This document shows, piece after piece, positions 37,606 to 48,322 of a DNA stretch of 64,000 nt. The position numbers and the translations under genes were made by a program. This DNA is from Salvator merianae (lineage: Eukaryota; Chordata; Lepidosauria; Squamata; Teiidae), in contig QVOM02000042.1 in assembly GCA_003586115.2 (NCBI GenBank), positions 71,298,101-71,362,100 of the forward strand, given 5' to 3'. A model generated the notes under the pieces. The model ran no database searches. It saw only the letters and a list, made by a program, of their open reading frames with translations, and had not been told where the DNA came from. Within the stretch, counting starts at the first letter, position 1; every line of letters starts with the position of its first letter.

Positions 37606-38772
37606 AATCCAGGCCAGGGTTGACACCAAAATAGTAACCTGGACTAACTGGGAAAAAAGAAGTGGATACAAGAAACCAATCAACTTATGTACAGTGCAGC
37701 AGCAGTGTTTACAGTGGAACTTGGATACCAAATAAGTGCCACCTGGTTATTTTTTGGCAATTTGTGTTCACATAGGATGTTTTGCTGATATTCTTTTACT
37801 TTTGTGTCAGCAAAGGTCTTGCTTCTCATCATGAAGTGATACTGATTTCCTAGTTTTTGTTTGGTGATCTTTGTGTCTGGATGTTTTTCTTGCAAAATCT
37901 ATACATTCTTTTCTGGCATTTTCATTTTCATATGAAGTAACCGGTCATAATTTCTTGATTTTCTGCAACTTGATTTTTTTGTCATCAAATTTGTCCTTTC
38001 AGTAGCCCTGCAATTTTCAGCCGGGTTGCCCAAGTGAAGATCCTGAGTTCTGTAACCCACTTATAACTGCATGTCCAGGTACTCTAACACCTGTTGATCT
38101 GGTTTATGACCGATCAAGTATAGCATTCATTTTTCTGATTATCACCATATTTAATGGGTTTAGAATACATTTTGTCTGTCTCCTCAGGAGAGGCCTATCT
38201 GGTTTGGGGGACCCTCTAGCCTAACCTTTTGCTTCACTGTAGCACACAAGTCCCACCACCATGTCAAGGTAGCAAGCACTGGGGAGATGAAGAAGAAGAT
38301 TTCCTCTTTTTTCTTAGTTTTATATTATATAGCTTCATTTGTCCATGCCCCTGGTTGAAGGGCAGTAGGAAAATCATTTTAAATAAATAAATATCTTTTC
38401 TAAAACATTTCCTAACCTAAAAGATCTTTGTGACTTCATACTTGCAAAACACATCAATAAGCTAACGCTATGCTTGTGCAGTAACAAATTGAAGTGAGAG
38501 GTGTCCATTTTATTTGGTCCTGAATTTTTCAGTCAGCTCCGGGAAGAGTTAACGTAGATCTATGTGGTCATGCCCCCTGCTGGAACAAATTGTCTGCTTT
38601 ACACGGAGCATGATCCTGATCAAGGAGGTCCTGATCAGGATCACTGGTAGTCACGTTTATTTGTGACTACCAGGTAGACCAGAAGGCCCCAACTGCAAAA
38701 AAGGAGGTGCACCATGCAGATGTATGCTTCCATGTTTGGGACAATGGAGAAGTGATTTCCGTGGCACACTAA
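37606..38772. other. No gene recognised; retroelement-like tail at 38340-38395
   Basis: 'gcccctggttgaagggcagt' followed by 'aaataaataaata' at about 38346-38393 looks like the 3' tail of an L2-type LINE or SINE. The rest, including 38560-38760 with an inner inverted 'ggtagtcac...gtgactacc' pair, is unassigned. Confidence 0.4.
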
Positions 38773-38994
38773 GAGCCCAGTCACACCTATGTTTTAATCC
38801 AGCTTCAGTCCACTTTTGGATGGGAAGAACACATCAGCAAAGTGACTAATCATTTGCTTTCTATGTTATCTATTCCAAAGGTGGATTTTCTGAGATAATA
38901 ATGCTGAAAGACAACATCTTATTACTTCACTGATGTGATCTCACAGTCTGAAAGTGGACTGAAGCTGGATTAAAACTTAAGTATGAGTGGGTCT
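38773..38994. mobile_element. 222-bp foldback MITE with ~45-bp inverted repeats
   Basis: The left arm 'gagcccagtcacacctatg' then 'ttttaatccagcttcagtcc' is matched by the inverse complement of the right arm 'agacccactcatacttaag' then 'ttttaatccagcttcagtcc'. Inner blocks 'acacatcagcaaagtga' and 'tcacatcagtgaagtaa' also pair, so nearly the whole element folds on itself. TAA flanks it (38770-38772 and 38995-38997). A partial relative lies at 41636-41815. Non-coding. Confidence 0.88.
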
Positions 38995-41635
38995 TAAAAC
39001 ATGTTCTGAAATACTGCCCCCAGAGGCTCCCAAGGTTCGGAAATTATGTTCCTAGCCCTTGGAGGCCTCCATGTCCAGCCTTGAAATGTACGTGTGCTTT
39101 GAGGCTGTGGCAATGCAGTGTGGATGGTCTGGATCAGCACCATCATGCCAACAGCTCTAATTCTGCCCACGCTTTCCTTTGTTCGGAATCCACTGATTCT
39201 GAACAAGGGCAGGTAAGTGCAGAAACAGCCAAAGATGTCCTTCTTCCATCTGTATTGATCTGTTTATGCAGAAATTTCATAAAAGCAGTATGTTCCCTAA
39301 CTGTCCAAACTATACAGAGGCTTGAAGCTGAAACCACATGGCACTCAAAAGGTCCAGGATCCAGGGGAGCAGGCTGGAAGCACTCAGGAGCTAACACTGG
39401 GGAGAGTACTATAGCAGGCAAATGTCATTTACCTCTCTGTGGTTTCTTGATATCTGTGGAATTCTGCTGGGAGGGAACAAGGTTTCTACATGGGCTTTTT
39501 CTCAGGGCACTTCACATGGCCATGTAAGCCAGCCATTTCCAGCGCATTGGAGAAGTGGCCCAAAGGGAAATAATTGGCCTGGTAAGCCCCCCAGACACCT
39601 CCAGGAATTCTTCAAACAGGCATGGTTGCTGCAACTTGGGGGTTGTGTGATCCTATATCTAGATCCTGGAACAAGTGGTGGGGTACTTTGTATGGAGTTA
39701 CACTGATCTCATTTAAGAGGTGGATTGATGCTTATCCCACCGCCATCCACTTAACACCCACTCACCCACTTAAATGAAAGTCTCTGGAAATGCAATTTTA
39801 GAGAAGTCATTATGGTATGAGTCGTATGATGCTGCTGGAATGTACTCTAGCCAAGAACATTGCTGGGTAGCATGCTAAGACGAGTGCTATGTGCATAGTG
39901 CTCTTAAAGCAGCAGCATGCTAATTGCTCACCTGCTGCCATCTCTGGCCACATGAAGATCACACAAAAGTTCCCAAAACATTGCAGAAAATTTCCCGGTT
40001 GGAATGTTCCGAGCCGGGAAGATTTATTTGAACATACGAAATAGTCATGGAGACGGGCCATTTCCTGCACTGGCCATGCTGCTTTGTGAAACGGAGGTCA
40101 AGGTTTCCTCCAACAGGCAGCACTTCCAGAAGAGCAGGAGTAAGTGCTATCAGGGTTCTTACTCCTGGTCTCCTATTATAGTCCTATCAAATGTGGTTAT
40201 GGTGGGATACCAGCTGGCTGAGTGCCAGTCTGAATGTGCAGGGTTGTGCAGTTTTCACACTCATGCCACACTGACAGTGCCAGAATGGCATCGGTCAGAT
40301 GTTACATGGGTCTCCTCTGTTTTTGTCTTTGAATAGCAGTTTCCTCCACTGTAAACCAAAAGAAATTATGGTATAAAGCTGCATCTGTCCTTTCTCAAAT
40401 ATAACGATTGAAGTTTAATATAATATTTCTCTGCATTCATGTAAGTGCCAGAAACATTATCCTATGAGTTTAGCTTTGAGAAGTGTTGCATTATTCAAAC
40501 CTATGACAGCATATAATGTAATGTTATTGTCGCAGGAGGACTGCCTATGAGCTATCTTGTGTATAAGGTAAGGCAGACATATTTTAGAGGACTTATTGAG
40601 GAGCACTGTGAAGCCACACTGATGTATACTAAAATTATCAGATGACCTGCTGCCTTGGCACTCTTCCATTCTTTTGGAAGCTTGTTCAAAGTTCTCTGCT
40701 GCAGATACATTTCTCTTGAAAGTTAAGCATTTTTGTGGTTGTTTTGTGATTATCTGATAATCAGTGATCCTTAAAAATGTCTACATCTGCTTAGCAAGTA
40801 GGACCATATTGTGATTTTTCACCCATGTTATATTACAAGGAACGCACTGCTTCACTGGGCTGCCTCTATTTAAAGGAGATTATAACTGTGCCTCCAATAT
40901 GCAGCCAAGGTACCTTAAGTCAGGCAAGATTTCATTATTCCCAATGAAGACCAATTGCCTTGAGAGCAAGATACCTTTACTGTGTAATGGAGACACCGCC
41001 TATGACTCAACAGCATAAATATAATTGGGCAAGAGCAGTTTTTTGCTATGGGCCAGTAACCAAAGAGTCTGTGTGCTACACTAAAGCTGGCCAGCCAGAC
41101 TTCATGTATCCATTTTGACTGGCCACAGAGCTTTGTGTTTACTTAATAAAGTAATATTCTCTATGACTGCTTTTGTGTGTCTAGAGGTTTGTACTTTTTT
41201 TGCCAGGGGCCCATTCCATCCTAGCTATGTTCCTGTGGTCACTAGTTGTTTCCAAGACAGATATTTAATCTACTGTACCATGATGTAACAGAACATTGTA
41301 TGAAGTTCCGCAAGTGTCAGCCAAAAGGACAGAATAGAAACTCTACAGATGGAAAATAATTAAGAGTGTTCAAAACTGACATGGATAGTTCTAGGAGTGC
41401 CTTTCTGGTGACCTGTGCTTGTCCATGCACATTTCCTTAGAGTTTTGGTGTGGCCTGAGCTTTGAGCACTGGTGTGTATAGTGAACTTGGTGACTAAAAG
41501 AAGCATCTTAAGAATTCAAGGCACACCTGCGTGGGTGGGGACTGAGAAAAGAGAAACACAGCAGTCCGGACTTTGGCCTTAAGGAAGAAAGCATGTTTGC
41601 TTGAGGAACTGCAGCTTTTGGAAATTACCTGTGCT
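38995..41635. other. Probable MITE remnants, then unassigned sequence
   Basis: 39000-39170 resembles 8770-8900. 39790-40280 is GC-richer, with words such as 'cagttttcacactcatgcc' that resemble MITE termini, but I cannot fix ends. 40350-41635 is unassigned AT-rich DNA. The 148-codon and 110-codon frames in this stretch overlap frames on the other strand and have no domain. Confidence 0.35.
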
Positions 41636-41815
41636 AAGGACACAGCTACACCTAAGTTTTAATTCACCTCTGTTTAATTTCCAGCGTGAGGAACACATCA
41701 GCAAAGTGACAAGCCGGTTTCCTGCCACATTAACTGAAAGGTGGATTTTCTCAAAATTGGATAAAATCCATTCAAAAAGCATTTTAACCCTCGGAAGTGG
41801 GTTAAAGCATTTGGT
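41636..41815. mobile_element. Partial MITE, relative of 38773-38994
   Basis: 'ggacacagctacacctaagt' then 'tttaattcacctctg' followed by 'gaacacatcagcaaagtgac' and 'aaaggtggattttctcaaaa' parallels the left arm and core of the element at 38773. The right side is diverged ('ttaaccctcggaagtgggtt'), and a right boundary is not clear. Confidence 0.6.
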
Positions 41816-42149
41816 GTGCATTTTGGGAGGCTGGACCTTGGGCAAACATAAAAGACCAAAAGCAATGCCACTGCTTGACAAAAGAGGATGGCCAACTGGA
41901 TCGTATTGCTGGTTGCGGGGAATGGACTGGGCTTCTTTGAATGAACTGAGGTGGAGTATTGTGTACAGCTGGACTCCCGAAAACCTGATTTACAATTTCA
42001 GTTTTTGCTGAAACTGATACTAACTGTGGCACCATCTACATGGCCTAAAAAATTACCAACATAAGATTGCCTGAAGGGTATACAGGTACAGGGGACCACA
42101 CTAGAAGCAGATGCCTCCTGCTGCAGTGACCAAAAGGGGTGACTTCCAG
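41816..42149. other. No gene recognised
   Basis: Open frames on both strands across 41600-42035 overlap and lack domains. No repeat family named. Confidence 0.4.
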
Positions 42150-42336
42150 TGAATGAAGGATAAATCAATCTGAAGCTGCTCTGGATGACGGGTAGTCAGC
42201 ATTCATACTGCAAGTGCTCAAAGCCCATTTCTTGACTGTTTCAGACTTCATAGTGTGGATGGCTGCAGTACCGCAGGAACCTTAGAATGGTCCCATTCTA
42301 GTTATCCCATTCTAAGGTAGAAAGTGTGAAAAGGCC
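42150..42336. mobile_element. Partial inverted copy of the 431-bp MITE family
   Basis: The inverse complement begins GGCCTTTTCACACTTTCTAC, then has a small hairpin (ttagaatggg...cattctaagg). It continues 'gcagtactgc', 'catccacacta' and 'gagcacttgcagt', parallel to 36761-36900 and 45267-45420. It lacks the other terminus, so it is an old truncated copy. Confidence 0.7.
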
Positions 42337-42690
42337 TATTCATTCTGGAATGGTCTAGGTAAATATATTTTATTGATTTCATTTAGATGCTTTCATGTTG
42401 ATTTAGTCATCCACCTGTCTCTACAGGTTAGGGCAGAACTGGAAATTTTCTAGTATGGGAATATTGAGAAAAATACCATAATTTTTCAGTGCTTTCTCTC
42501 TGTTTCTCCTCATATTCTCTACAATAGAGCAGATTAACCCACCATTCTGTGGCTGTGGGTGTGTTGGTGGTTACAAAGCCCTACAAAGCAATTTCTACAA
42601 GTTATCAGTGCATCCTTCAAGGTAACTGTGGGTTCAAAAAGCAAAAAGATAATTTAGATACAGTGTTGAAGTAGAGAGCACAATATCTAG

Positions 42691-42715
42691 GGTGCAATCA
42701 GACATTACTTTTTAA
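42691..42715 (+). mobile_element. Solo terminus of 'TCCAGACAT'-type MITE
   Basis: GGTGCAATCAGACATTAC directly after TAG resembles the termini at 47392 and 43371. The partner end was not found downstream, so this is probably a truncated copy. Confidence 0.4.
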
Positions 42716-43370
42716 AGTTATTCCTTTAGGAAAAAGTGTTCAGTCATCAGATGCACAATAAAAGTGCCTTCCACATAGATGTTTGTGTATGTGACTGACA
42801 AGCTACCTTATTTTGCCACACTGCAGCCTGCATTTACTTCCACATCAGAGCACACTTCCCATGATATTGTTTGCTACCCATTAATTGGAATCTAGAAACA
42901 TTTTCTATTCTATGATTGGCTCCATTTTCAACCACTGGCTTGCTCTTATTTCCTCAATTTTAGATTTCCTGGGTTTTTTTCTAATTGCCCTTGTATTTCC
43001 TAATCACCAGAATGCTACCATTGCTTGGTCTCCTAATTCAGCTTTCCTGCACTACCCTTCTTCAGGTTTGTACATGTCCCTTCCTGATGCTTCCTCCCAC
43101 ACGCAGAACAAGGAATCTCAGGTTTCCACATTTTTGAAAATAAGGAAATCTGGGTGTTCTAATGTACAAATAGGAGCAAGCTTTGTCACTGTCATCCTCC
43201 TCCAGGGACGGGAAACTCCCACCCATTGGTTATGCAGCTTTCTTGCCAAATCACTGTGGCTTGAAAAAAGAGATAATTCCAGTGCACATCACTGACTCAA
43301 CCTTTCTGAAGCTTCAAGACCCAAGAAGTCTGCTGGGTAAGAATGAAAGTCACCTAGAAGATGATTCTTT
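42716..43370. other. No gene recognised
   Basis: A 136-codon open frame (42885-43295, plus) with a hydrophobic start crosses this region. It has no recognisable domain, no Kozak-like or splice support, and composition like its surroundings. I treat it as chance. Confidence 0.45.
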
Positions 43371-43827
43371 GGTTGTGTCCAGACATGGGATTATTTCAGG
43401 CCTATATTGGGATTACCACACACATCTGTGGCAATCCCAACATAGCCCTGGAATATAAGGCTGAAATTCCATGGTATCACTATTCCAAGTAAATCAACTC
43501 CCAACCTGGGTTTTCCCAGAATAGCAATATGGGCTTACCTTTCTGGACACTTGCTCCCAGGATCCATGTTGGTGGAAATGGTCTGAAACAAGGGCAAAAA
43601 TGACCATGGTGCATGCACAGGAGCTGGCAATCGTGCACTTCCAGGTATAACATGCCATTGAAATATTCAGAAGTACACACCGTGCCATTGTGGGAGCAAG
43701 TGGCCAGACATATAGGAGCCTAGGCTTGCCCTACAATTTTACCCTGCTGTTTGGCAGAAATGGAGAGAGGCAAACTACAGGATCTAAACAAGATCCTGCA
43801 TTTTTCTCTCACCGCCTGGAGGCAGCC
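43371..43827. mobile_element. 457-bp MITE, 'TCCAGACA' terminal family, copy 2
   Basis: It begins GGTTGTGTCCAGACATGGG. Its other end, inverse-complemented, begins GGCTGCCTCCAGGCGGTGAG. The interior aligns with 15828-16131 over about 300 bases. The right terminal block (ctcaccgcctggaggcagcc) recurs near 53682 and 57408 and, inverted, at 58403. Flanking duplication is not clear (ttt / tac). Non-coding. Confidence 0.78.
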
Positions 43828-45266
43828 TACAGTGTCTGTTGACATTTCTAGTTCATTTACAGAGCAAGGAGTAGACCTTTCAATGTATCTTCATTCTTTT
43901 TTGTCTGTGCATGGGTGTACACACAAGTATGATAAAGTTGTACTTACTGCTCACAGATGATCCTGGAAGGCTAATAAAGGATGAGTGCGTTCTTTGGCCC
44001 AAAATGTTAATACCTTGTCTTAAAAAGTCTCTTGAAAAAGAACTATATTTCAGCTAAAATTAAAGTTGTTAAATTCCAGCAGTTTCAAATAAAATGTTGA
44101 ACATGCTTAAATTTCACCCATCTGGTATTGAAAGGATTTAAAGACTTTGGTTCATAACATACACAGAAGTCTTCCAAGTATTAGGCAAGTCTAGCCATTG
44201 CCAGCAGAATATCAGATTACCTTTTGTTTCATGCGCACCAGTTGATGGCAAAATGTTTTTAATGAAACCTTCAGATTAGCCATCCAGTAGGATGAATAAG
44301 CAAAGTTTGATATCAAACCTACAGGGTCCTATGGAAAGGGAAGGACTTTTCTCCTGTTTCTCTTAATTAAGATATTATCTTGGCTTGTTTCTTTGTTTAT
44401 TACTTTGTGTCCTGCCTTTCTGTTCAAGTGAATTACAACCAACAAGTCTATGCCAGCTCAAGTACTGGTCAGAGCCCGCCCATCATATTTTGGCAACCAA
44501 GGAAGAGAAATTATGCCTTCATAATCCTCACTCGGGGCAAAGCTTACAATGCTCTGTTCTGTCTTCTTCCTGATCTTCTCATCTCTTGGTCCTGTTCTGA
44601 GAGAGCTATGGATGAAATATGTTCTGCTTAAGATTTTTAAGTACCTTCAAACTGCCTGAACATTTCTCTTATATGCATAGTAAACACTGCTGCTTTTATC
44701 TGTTTGAATAAGTGAAGTGGCACTTTTCATGCCTTCTTGGTTGCAAAGATTAGAACCACTCTCAGAAGGTCCAAAGTCTTGGCCAGGTCATGGTCTGTTG
44801 AAACAAACACAGGACCAACCAGACTATCTTGTGTTATTTTGGTGTATAGAAATTTGTTTAAATATAATTAATTAATAATTAATTTCAGCTTGGGGGGAGC
44901 TGTATATTCTCCAGTTTGTTTTGACCATTTTGAGTCTGATTGCTGCCTGTATGTATTTAGGATCCTGGTTACTTACATACGGAAAACATCAGCCAAAAGA
45001 AAACAAATCAACTTGTCCTCTGATTGACCAAATTTTGTTATTATCAATCCAAGTATTTTGTTCCTGATGGAATCATAAAGGGGTAGTGTACGTTGAAACA
45101 GGTAATGTCCTGAATGTGTTCAGGGCTGCAGTGACAGAGGCAATGGATTCTAGATATATGTTGATCACGTCCTATAGTATTCATGATTAGGATGTTTGAA
45201 AATGGGCTGATGTGAAGATTTTCAGAAGAAATACATTTGTAATGTTGGAAAAATAATCGCACCCAC
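43828..45266. other. No gene recognised; LINE/SINE-tail-like stretch near 44390
   Basis: 44390-44470 ('tttattactttgtgtcctgc' then 'aagtgaattacaacc') resembles the inverse of an L2/SINE-type 3' tail. 44860-44886 is an AATTAATTA-rich palindromic run. The rest is unassigned. Confidence 0.4.
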
Positions 45267-45697
45267 TCTGTATATTTGTTCACACTTTATAGCCTAGAAT
45301 GGTATAATTATACCGTTCTACACTGGAACAGACCCAATGGTGCAGTGACCATCTGCACTGTGAGGTCTAGAACAACTCTGTACCAGGCTTTCAGCACTTG
45401 CAGTGCAGATGCCGGCCCGACCGCCATGACAGAGTCTGCAGGAACGGCCAGCCTTTGCCATGGTGATCAGAGATGCAGCACTCAGTTGCACAGCTGCAGA
45501 AGAGGGTGTGAATGCTGCTGACCAGGAGCAATCCAGCTGCTATCGGTCAAGCTGTGGACAATGATTTTGTTGTCCACTGCTAGTAGCATTCAGGAGTGGC
45601 TGTAGCTGCTGCCGGATGCTGCTGCAGCAGGATTGCTTGAATGCACTTACCTGGTGAGCAGCTCATCACTCACTACGAGTAAAGTGCAAACAGGCCC
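45267..45697. mobile_element. Second full-length copy of the 431-bp MITE family
   Basis: Internal order matches 36761-37191. There is a 'ttcacactttatag' terminus, a hairpin 'agaatggtataattataccgttct', then 'ttcagcacttgcagtgcaga', 'ccatgacagagtctgcagg', 'gggtgtgaatgctg', 'gagcaatccagctgct' and 'gctgtggacaatgattttgt', ending at 'gtaaagtgcaaacaggccc'. Length is about the same. Its termini are more worn than those of the BovB copy, so the target duplication is unreadable. Confidence 0.8.
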
Positions 45698-46579
45698 TGT
45701 GTTTCTTAAATAGTGGGCACAGTTTAGAAAACTTAGAGAGTTTTATATACACTGCATCTCTTTGTGCATCCCAAATAAATAACTAGCCTCAATTTTTTTT
45801 TTGTATCCCAGGTTGAAGTTGTTTCCAGTGGGTGCAAATAGTAATATTGAATGATTTTAACATACAGGTTATTCTAGTGATGCTTCTCTGCTAATGTTGA
45901 CAACAAAGTTTAAACAAGAAATTATTTTATAAAATCTCAGTAATATGAGATGAGCTCTTACTATTAGTCCAAATATATCAAGATTAACATCTTGAAGACT
46001 CATCCTTGTGAAATTTTATTTCAAACAGTATTTCATGTGAAAACTCTTAGCGGGTTTCTAGATGTCCTCTTCAGGTCCATTTATACTCGAATGTCAGCAA
46101 GTTTGGACACATTTGCCCAGATTCCATCTTGATAGACATATGAAGTCTATCAGCAGGTACTTGAAAGTAGTTGGCTGGAGAACTTTGAACATGGTTATGA
46201 CTCTTCCTGAAGTTTCAGAGCAAATATCCTTTCTCCCCAATTTTTATTTTCTTTCCCCCTTGCTAAACCTTTTAATCTTGCTAAACCAAGGGAAAAAAGT
46301 GAGGGCTTTGTATACCCTCTTTCTCCTTCTGCCCCTTTCCTCAGAGGTGATCTGCAGCAAGCATTTTTGACATCTTTTTTTCTTCCCTACTCCCCCTCCC
46401 TTGGGTGTGTGTGTGTGTGTGTGTGTATTGCTTCTCCAAAATGACTCTGTCTAGAAGAGTCCTAATTCACGCAGAAATTTGAAGTGATATATATTTCTGG
46501 TGCTTCCATTTTCCTCTGCCACAGTTCTCTTACAAAAAGTTATTGCTAAAGCATTATTCTCCATAATGACAATTATGGC
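45698..46579. other. No gene recognised; (GT)n at 46405-46426
   Basis: An 11-unit GT microsatellite and a run of T near 45789-45800. No exon or mobile element identified. Confidence 0.5.
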
Positions 46580-47700
46580 AATATCTATCTTCTGAGTTTG
46601 GTATTTGGTAGGCCTTATCACCAGCACTCAACTTTCTCATTGTTTGGCACTCAGCGGTTTCAGTATCAGAAAGAATGTTCTCACGTGTTGCTTTGAAATC
46701 TGCCACGGATGCGTCAATGCAGAGAAAAACACATGGGTTCTTTGAATGACATTAAAATATCCAGCAGCCTCACAAAAAGCTGATGCAGCGTCATTGACCA
46801 CCAAGCTCAACAAACGAGAGGCGCATGGGACAAAAATGCTCCAGGGGTTAATTCTTGAATTCCTGTCTGCACTTCTCTCTTCTTTTGTTTCACGTTGGCA
46901 CTGATTTCATAGCCCTGAGCACTTCTGTCAGCTATTGCAATTGCTGTATGTTTTGAGTTTTTAGAAGTACCTTTGTCATATCAGCTCCTATAGCATCGTC
47001 AATGTCTGTAAATTCTTGAAAATGCTCTCTGACTATAACCATTGCAGGGACATTTTTGCTATGCTCTGTTGTTGCAAAATGTATCATTGAAATCATTTTG
47101 TTCTATATGGCTGATGTCAGCAGGTGTGCAGTCCAGAAAAAAACAACAACAAACAGACAGCATAATAGCTTGTTGGTTTCAGAACTGCCACAATTGACTG
47201 TTTGGCTTTTGTTGCCAGAAACCATATGATCTCATGCTGAATTGTTTTTCCAAGATTGTAGCGTATGTAGATTTCTTGGGCCATGATTCTTTTCAGCTGC
47301 TTCTGGAATCCAGCATCAAAAGCAGCCATAAACATTACAGTTTTAATGATGTTTCCACTGCTTGACACACAGAGCTGACAGGCACTACTAGGGCTGCATC
47401 CAGACATCACTTATTTATTTCACTATATTTGGATATTACAGAATAAAGCCTGGATATTTACCCAGGCTTTAATCTGGGTTATCCAAATACAGTGGAAGAA
47501 ATAAGCAATGTCTGGATGCAACCTAGGTTTTGGATAGCAAGCATTCTCAAAAGGCAATAACCTTTTAAAAACATTTTGCAATGAAGGCACTACAGTGCAA
47601 TTGTCTCTTGATGCTGATAATCTATGATACCCTTTAATCTGAGAGCAGTCTCATGATTTTTTCCACAGGAGATCCCACTGTAAAAATTAACATGGTTACA
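46580..47700 (-). pseudogene. hAT-superfamily transposase pseudogene (ZMYM/TTF-type)
   Basis: Reading from about 47700 down to 46580, the minus strand gives pieces of the hAT transposases related to vertebrate ZMYM/ZBED-type genes. 'L-A-I-Q-N-L' near 47530 is followed, after an inserted foldback element, by 'S-S-G-N-I-I-K' and 'A-A-F-D-A-G-F-Q-K-Q-L' at about 47355-47295. 'L-G-K-T-I-Q-H-E-I-I' follows, then 'D-I-S-H-I-E-Q' near 47110 and 'V-R-E-H-F-Q-E-F' near 47030. Last come 'V-P-C-A-S-R-L-L-S-L-V-V-N-D-A-A' near 46830 and 'F-F-S-A-L-T-H-P-W' near 46730. The order agrees with the RNase-H-like catalytic region of the family. Several frameshifts and stops break it, so it makes no enzyme. The zinc-finger start and C-terminal dimerisation domain were not found. 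Confidence 0.82.
47392..47523. mobile_element. 132-bp near-complete palindromic MITE, TAG target duplication
   Basis: The left arm GGCTGCATCCAGACATCAC and the inverse complement of the right arm GGTTGCATCCAGACATTGC start a pairing that continues to the centre through 'tttggatat' and 'aataaagcctgg' blocks (arms of about 64 bases). TAG flanks both sides (47389-47391 and 47524-47526). It interrupts the hAT pseudogene between two recognisable coding blocks. Its terminus is like that of the larger elements at 15778 and 43371, of which it may be a deletion derivative. A second copy lies at 11565. Confidence 0.88.
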
Positions 47701-47933
47701 GATGCTCATTTTATTATTGTTACTTTATTATTTTTCTCCGAAAAGATAGCACACATAAATGTGTGTAGCATCCAAACAGCAGCAAACCTCACTTTATTCT
47801 AGTAGTCTTCTCAACACCTTTGTTTGCATTTAAAATATGAAAACATACATGTCTAGAATGGAAAACCAGGTCATAAGATGGAATGATGAGATAAGGCAGT
47901 GAGGGGCATCTGGCCTCTGATGATGCTGGACTA

Positions 47934-48120
47934 CACAGCAGCCCACATAGTGCCTTGGCTAGGGTGGCAGTCTAGAACCACACAGCAGCCCACATAGTGC
48001 AGTGGCTAGGGTGGCAGTCTAGAACCACACAGCAGCCCACATATTGCAGTGGTTAGGGTGGTAGGCTAGAACCACACAGCAGCCCACATAGTGCCATGGC
48101 TAGGGTGGCAGTCTAGAACC
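47934..48120. repeat. Four tandem 47-bp units in a SINE head
   Basis: Units start at 47934, 47981, 48028 and 48075 with a constant 47-bp period. Each begins 'cacagcagcccacatag' and ends 'ggcagtctagaac'. Differences are few: tgccttggct, tgcagtggct, tgcagtggtt and tgccatggct. The last unit runs straight into the SINE body, so each unit contains the A-box-like part of the tRNA-derived head ('gtgcagtggctagggtgg'). Confidence 0.95.
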
Positions 48121-48322
48121 TTGGAATCCCTGAATTTTAATCTCTGATTGGCCATCGAAGCACACTGGATGGACTTGGGTCAGTTACTGCCTTTCAGCCA
48201 AACTTACCTCACAGGGTTGTTGTGAAGACAGAATGGAGGGAAGGCGGAGAGCATGTGCCAGCTTGGGCTTGTGGAAAAAAGGTGGGATACAAATAAATAC
48301 ATAAATAAATAGTGTGATGAGT
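48075..48322 (+). mobile_element. Sauria-type tRNA-derived SINE
   Basis: The head 'gtgccatggctagggtggca' is followed by a decayed B-box region (gaattttaatctctgattgg). The body follows: 'catcgaagcacactggatgg', 'cttgggtcagttactgcc', 'ttacctcacagggttgttgt' and 'gaagacagaatggagggaag'. It ends with 'gtgggatacaaataaatac' and an (ATAA)n tail. This order is the Sauria SINE as known from lizards and snakes. A polymerase III transcript would have served as the mobile copy, moved by an L2/BovB-type LINE. The head is expanded four-fold upstream. Confidence 0.88.

Noticed and set aside
42885..43295. 136-codon membrane-protein-like frame
   Set aside because: Composition matches the flanks, no family resemblance, and no exon borders.
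47934..48120. CRISPR-like array of regularly spaced repeats
   Set aside because: The 47-bp units are contiguous with no unique spacers and merge into a SINE. This is a tandem duplication in a vertebrate genome.
48121..48322. A functional tRNA gene
   Set aside because: The tRNA-like head lacks a foldable acceptor stem and runs into a SINE body and A-rich tail.
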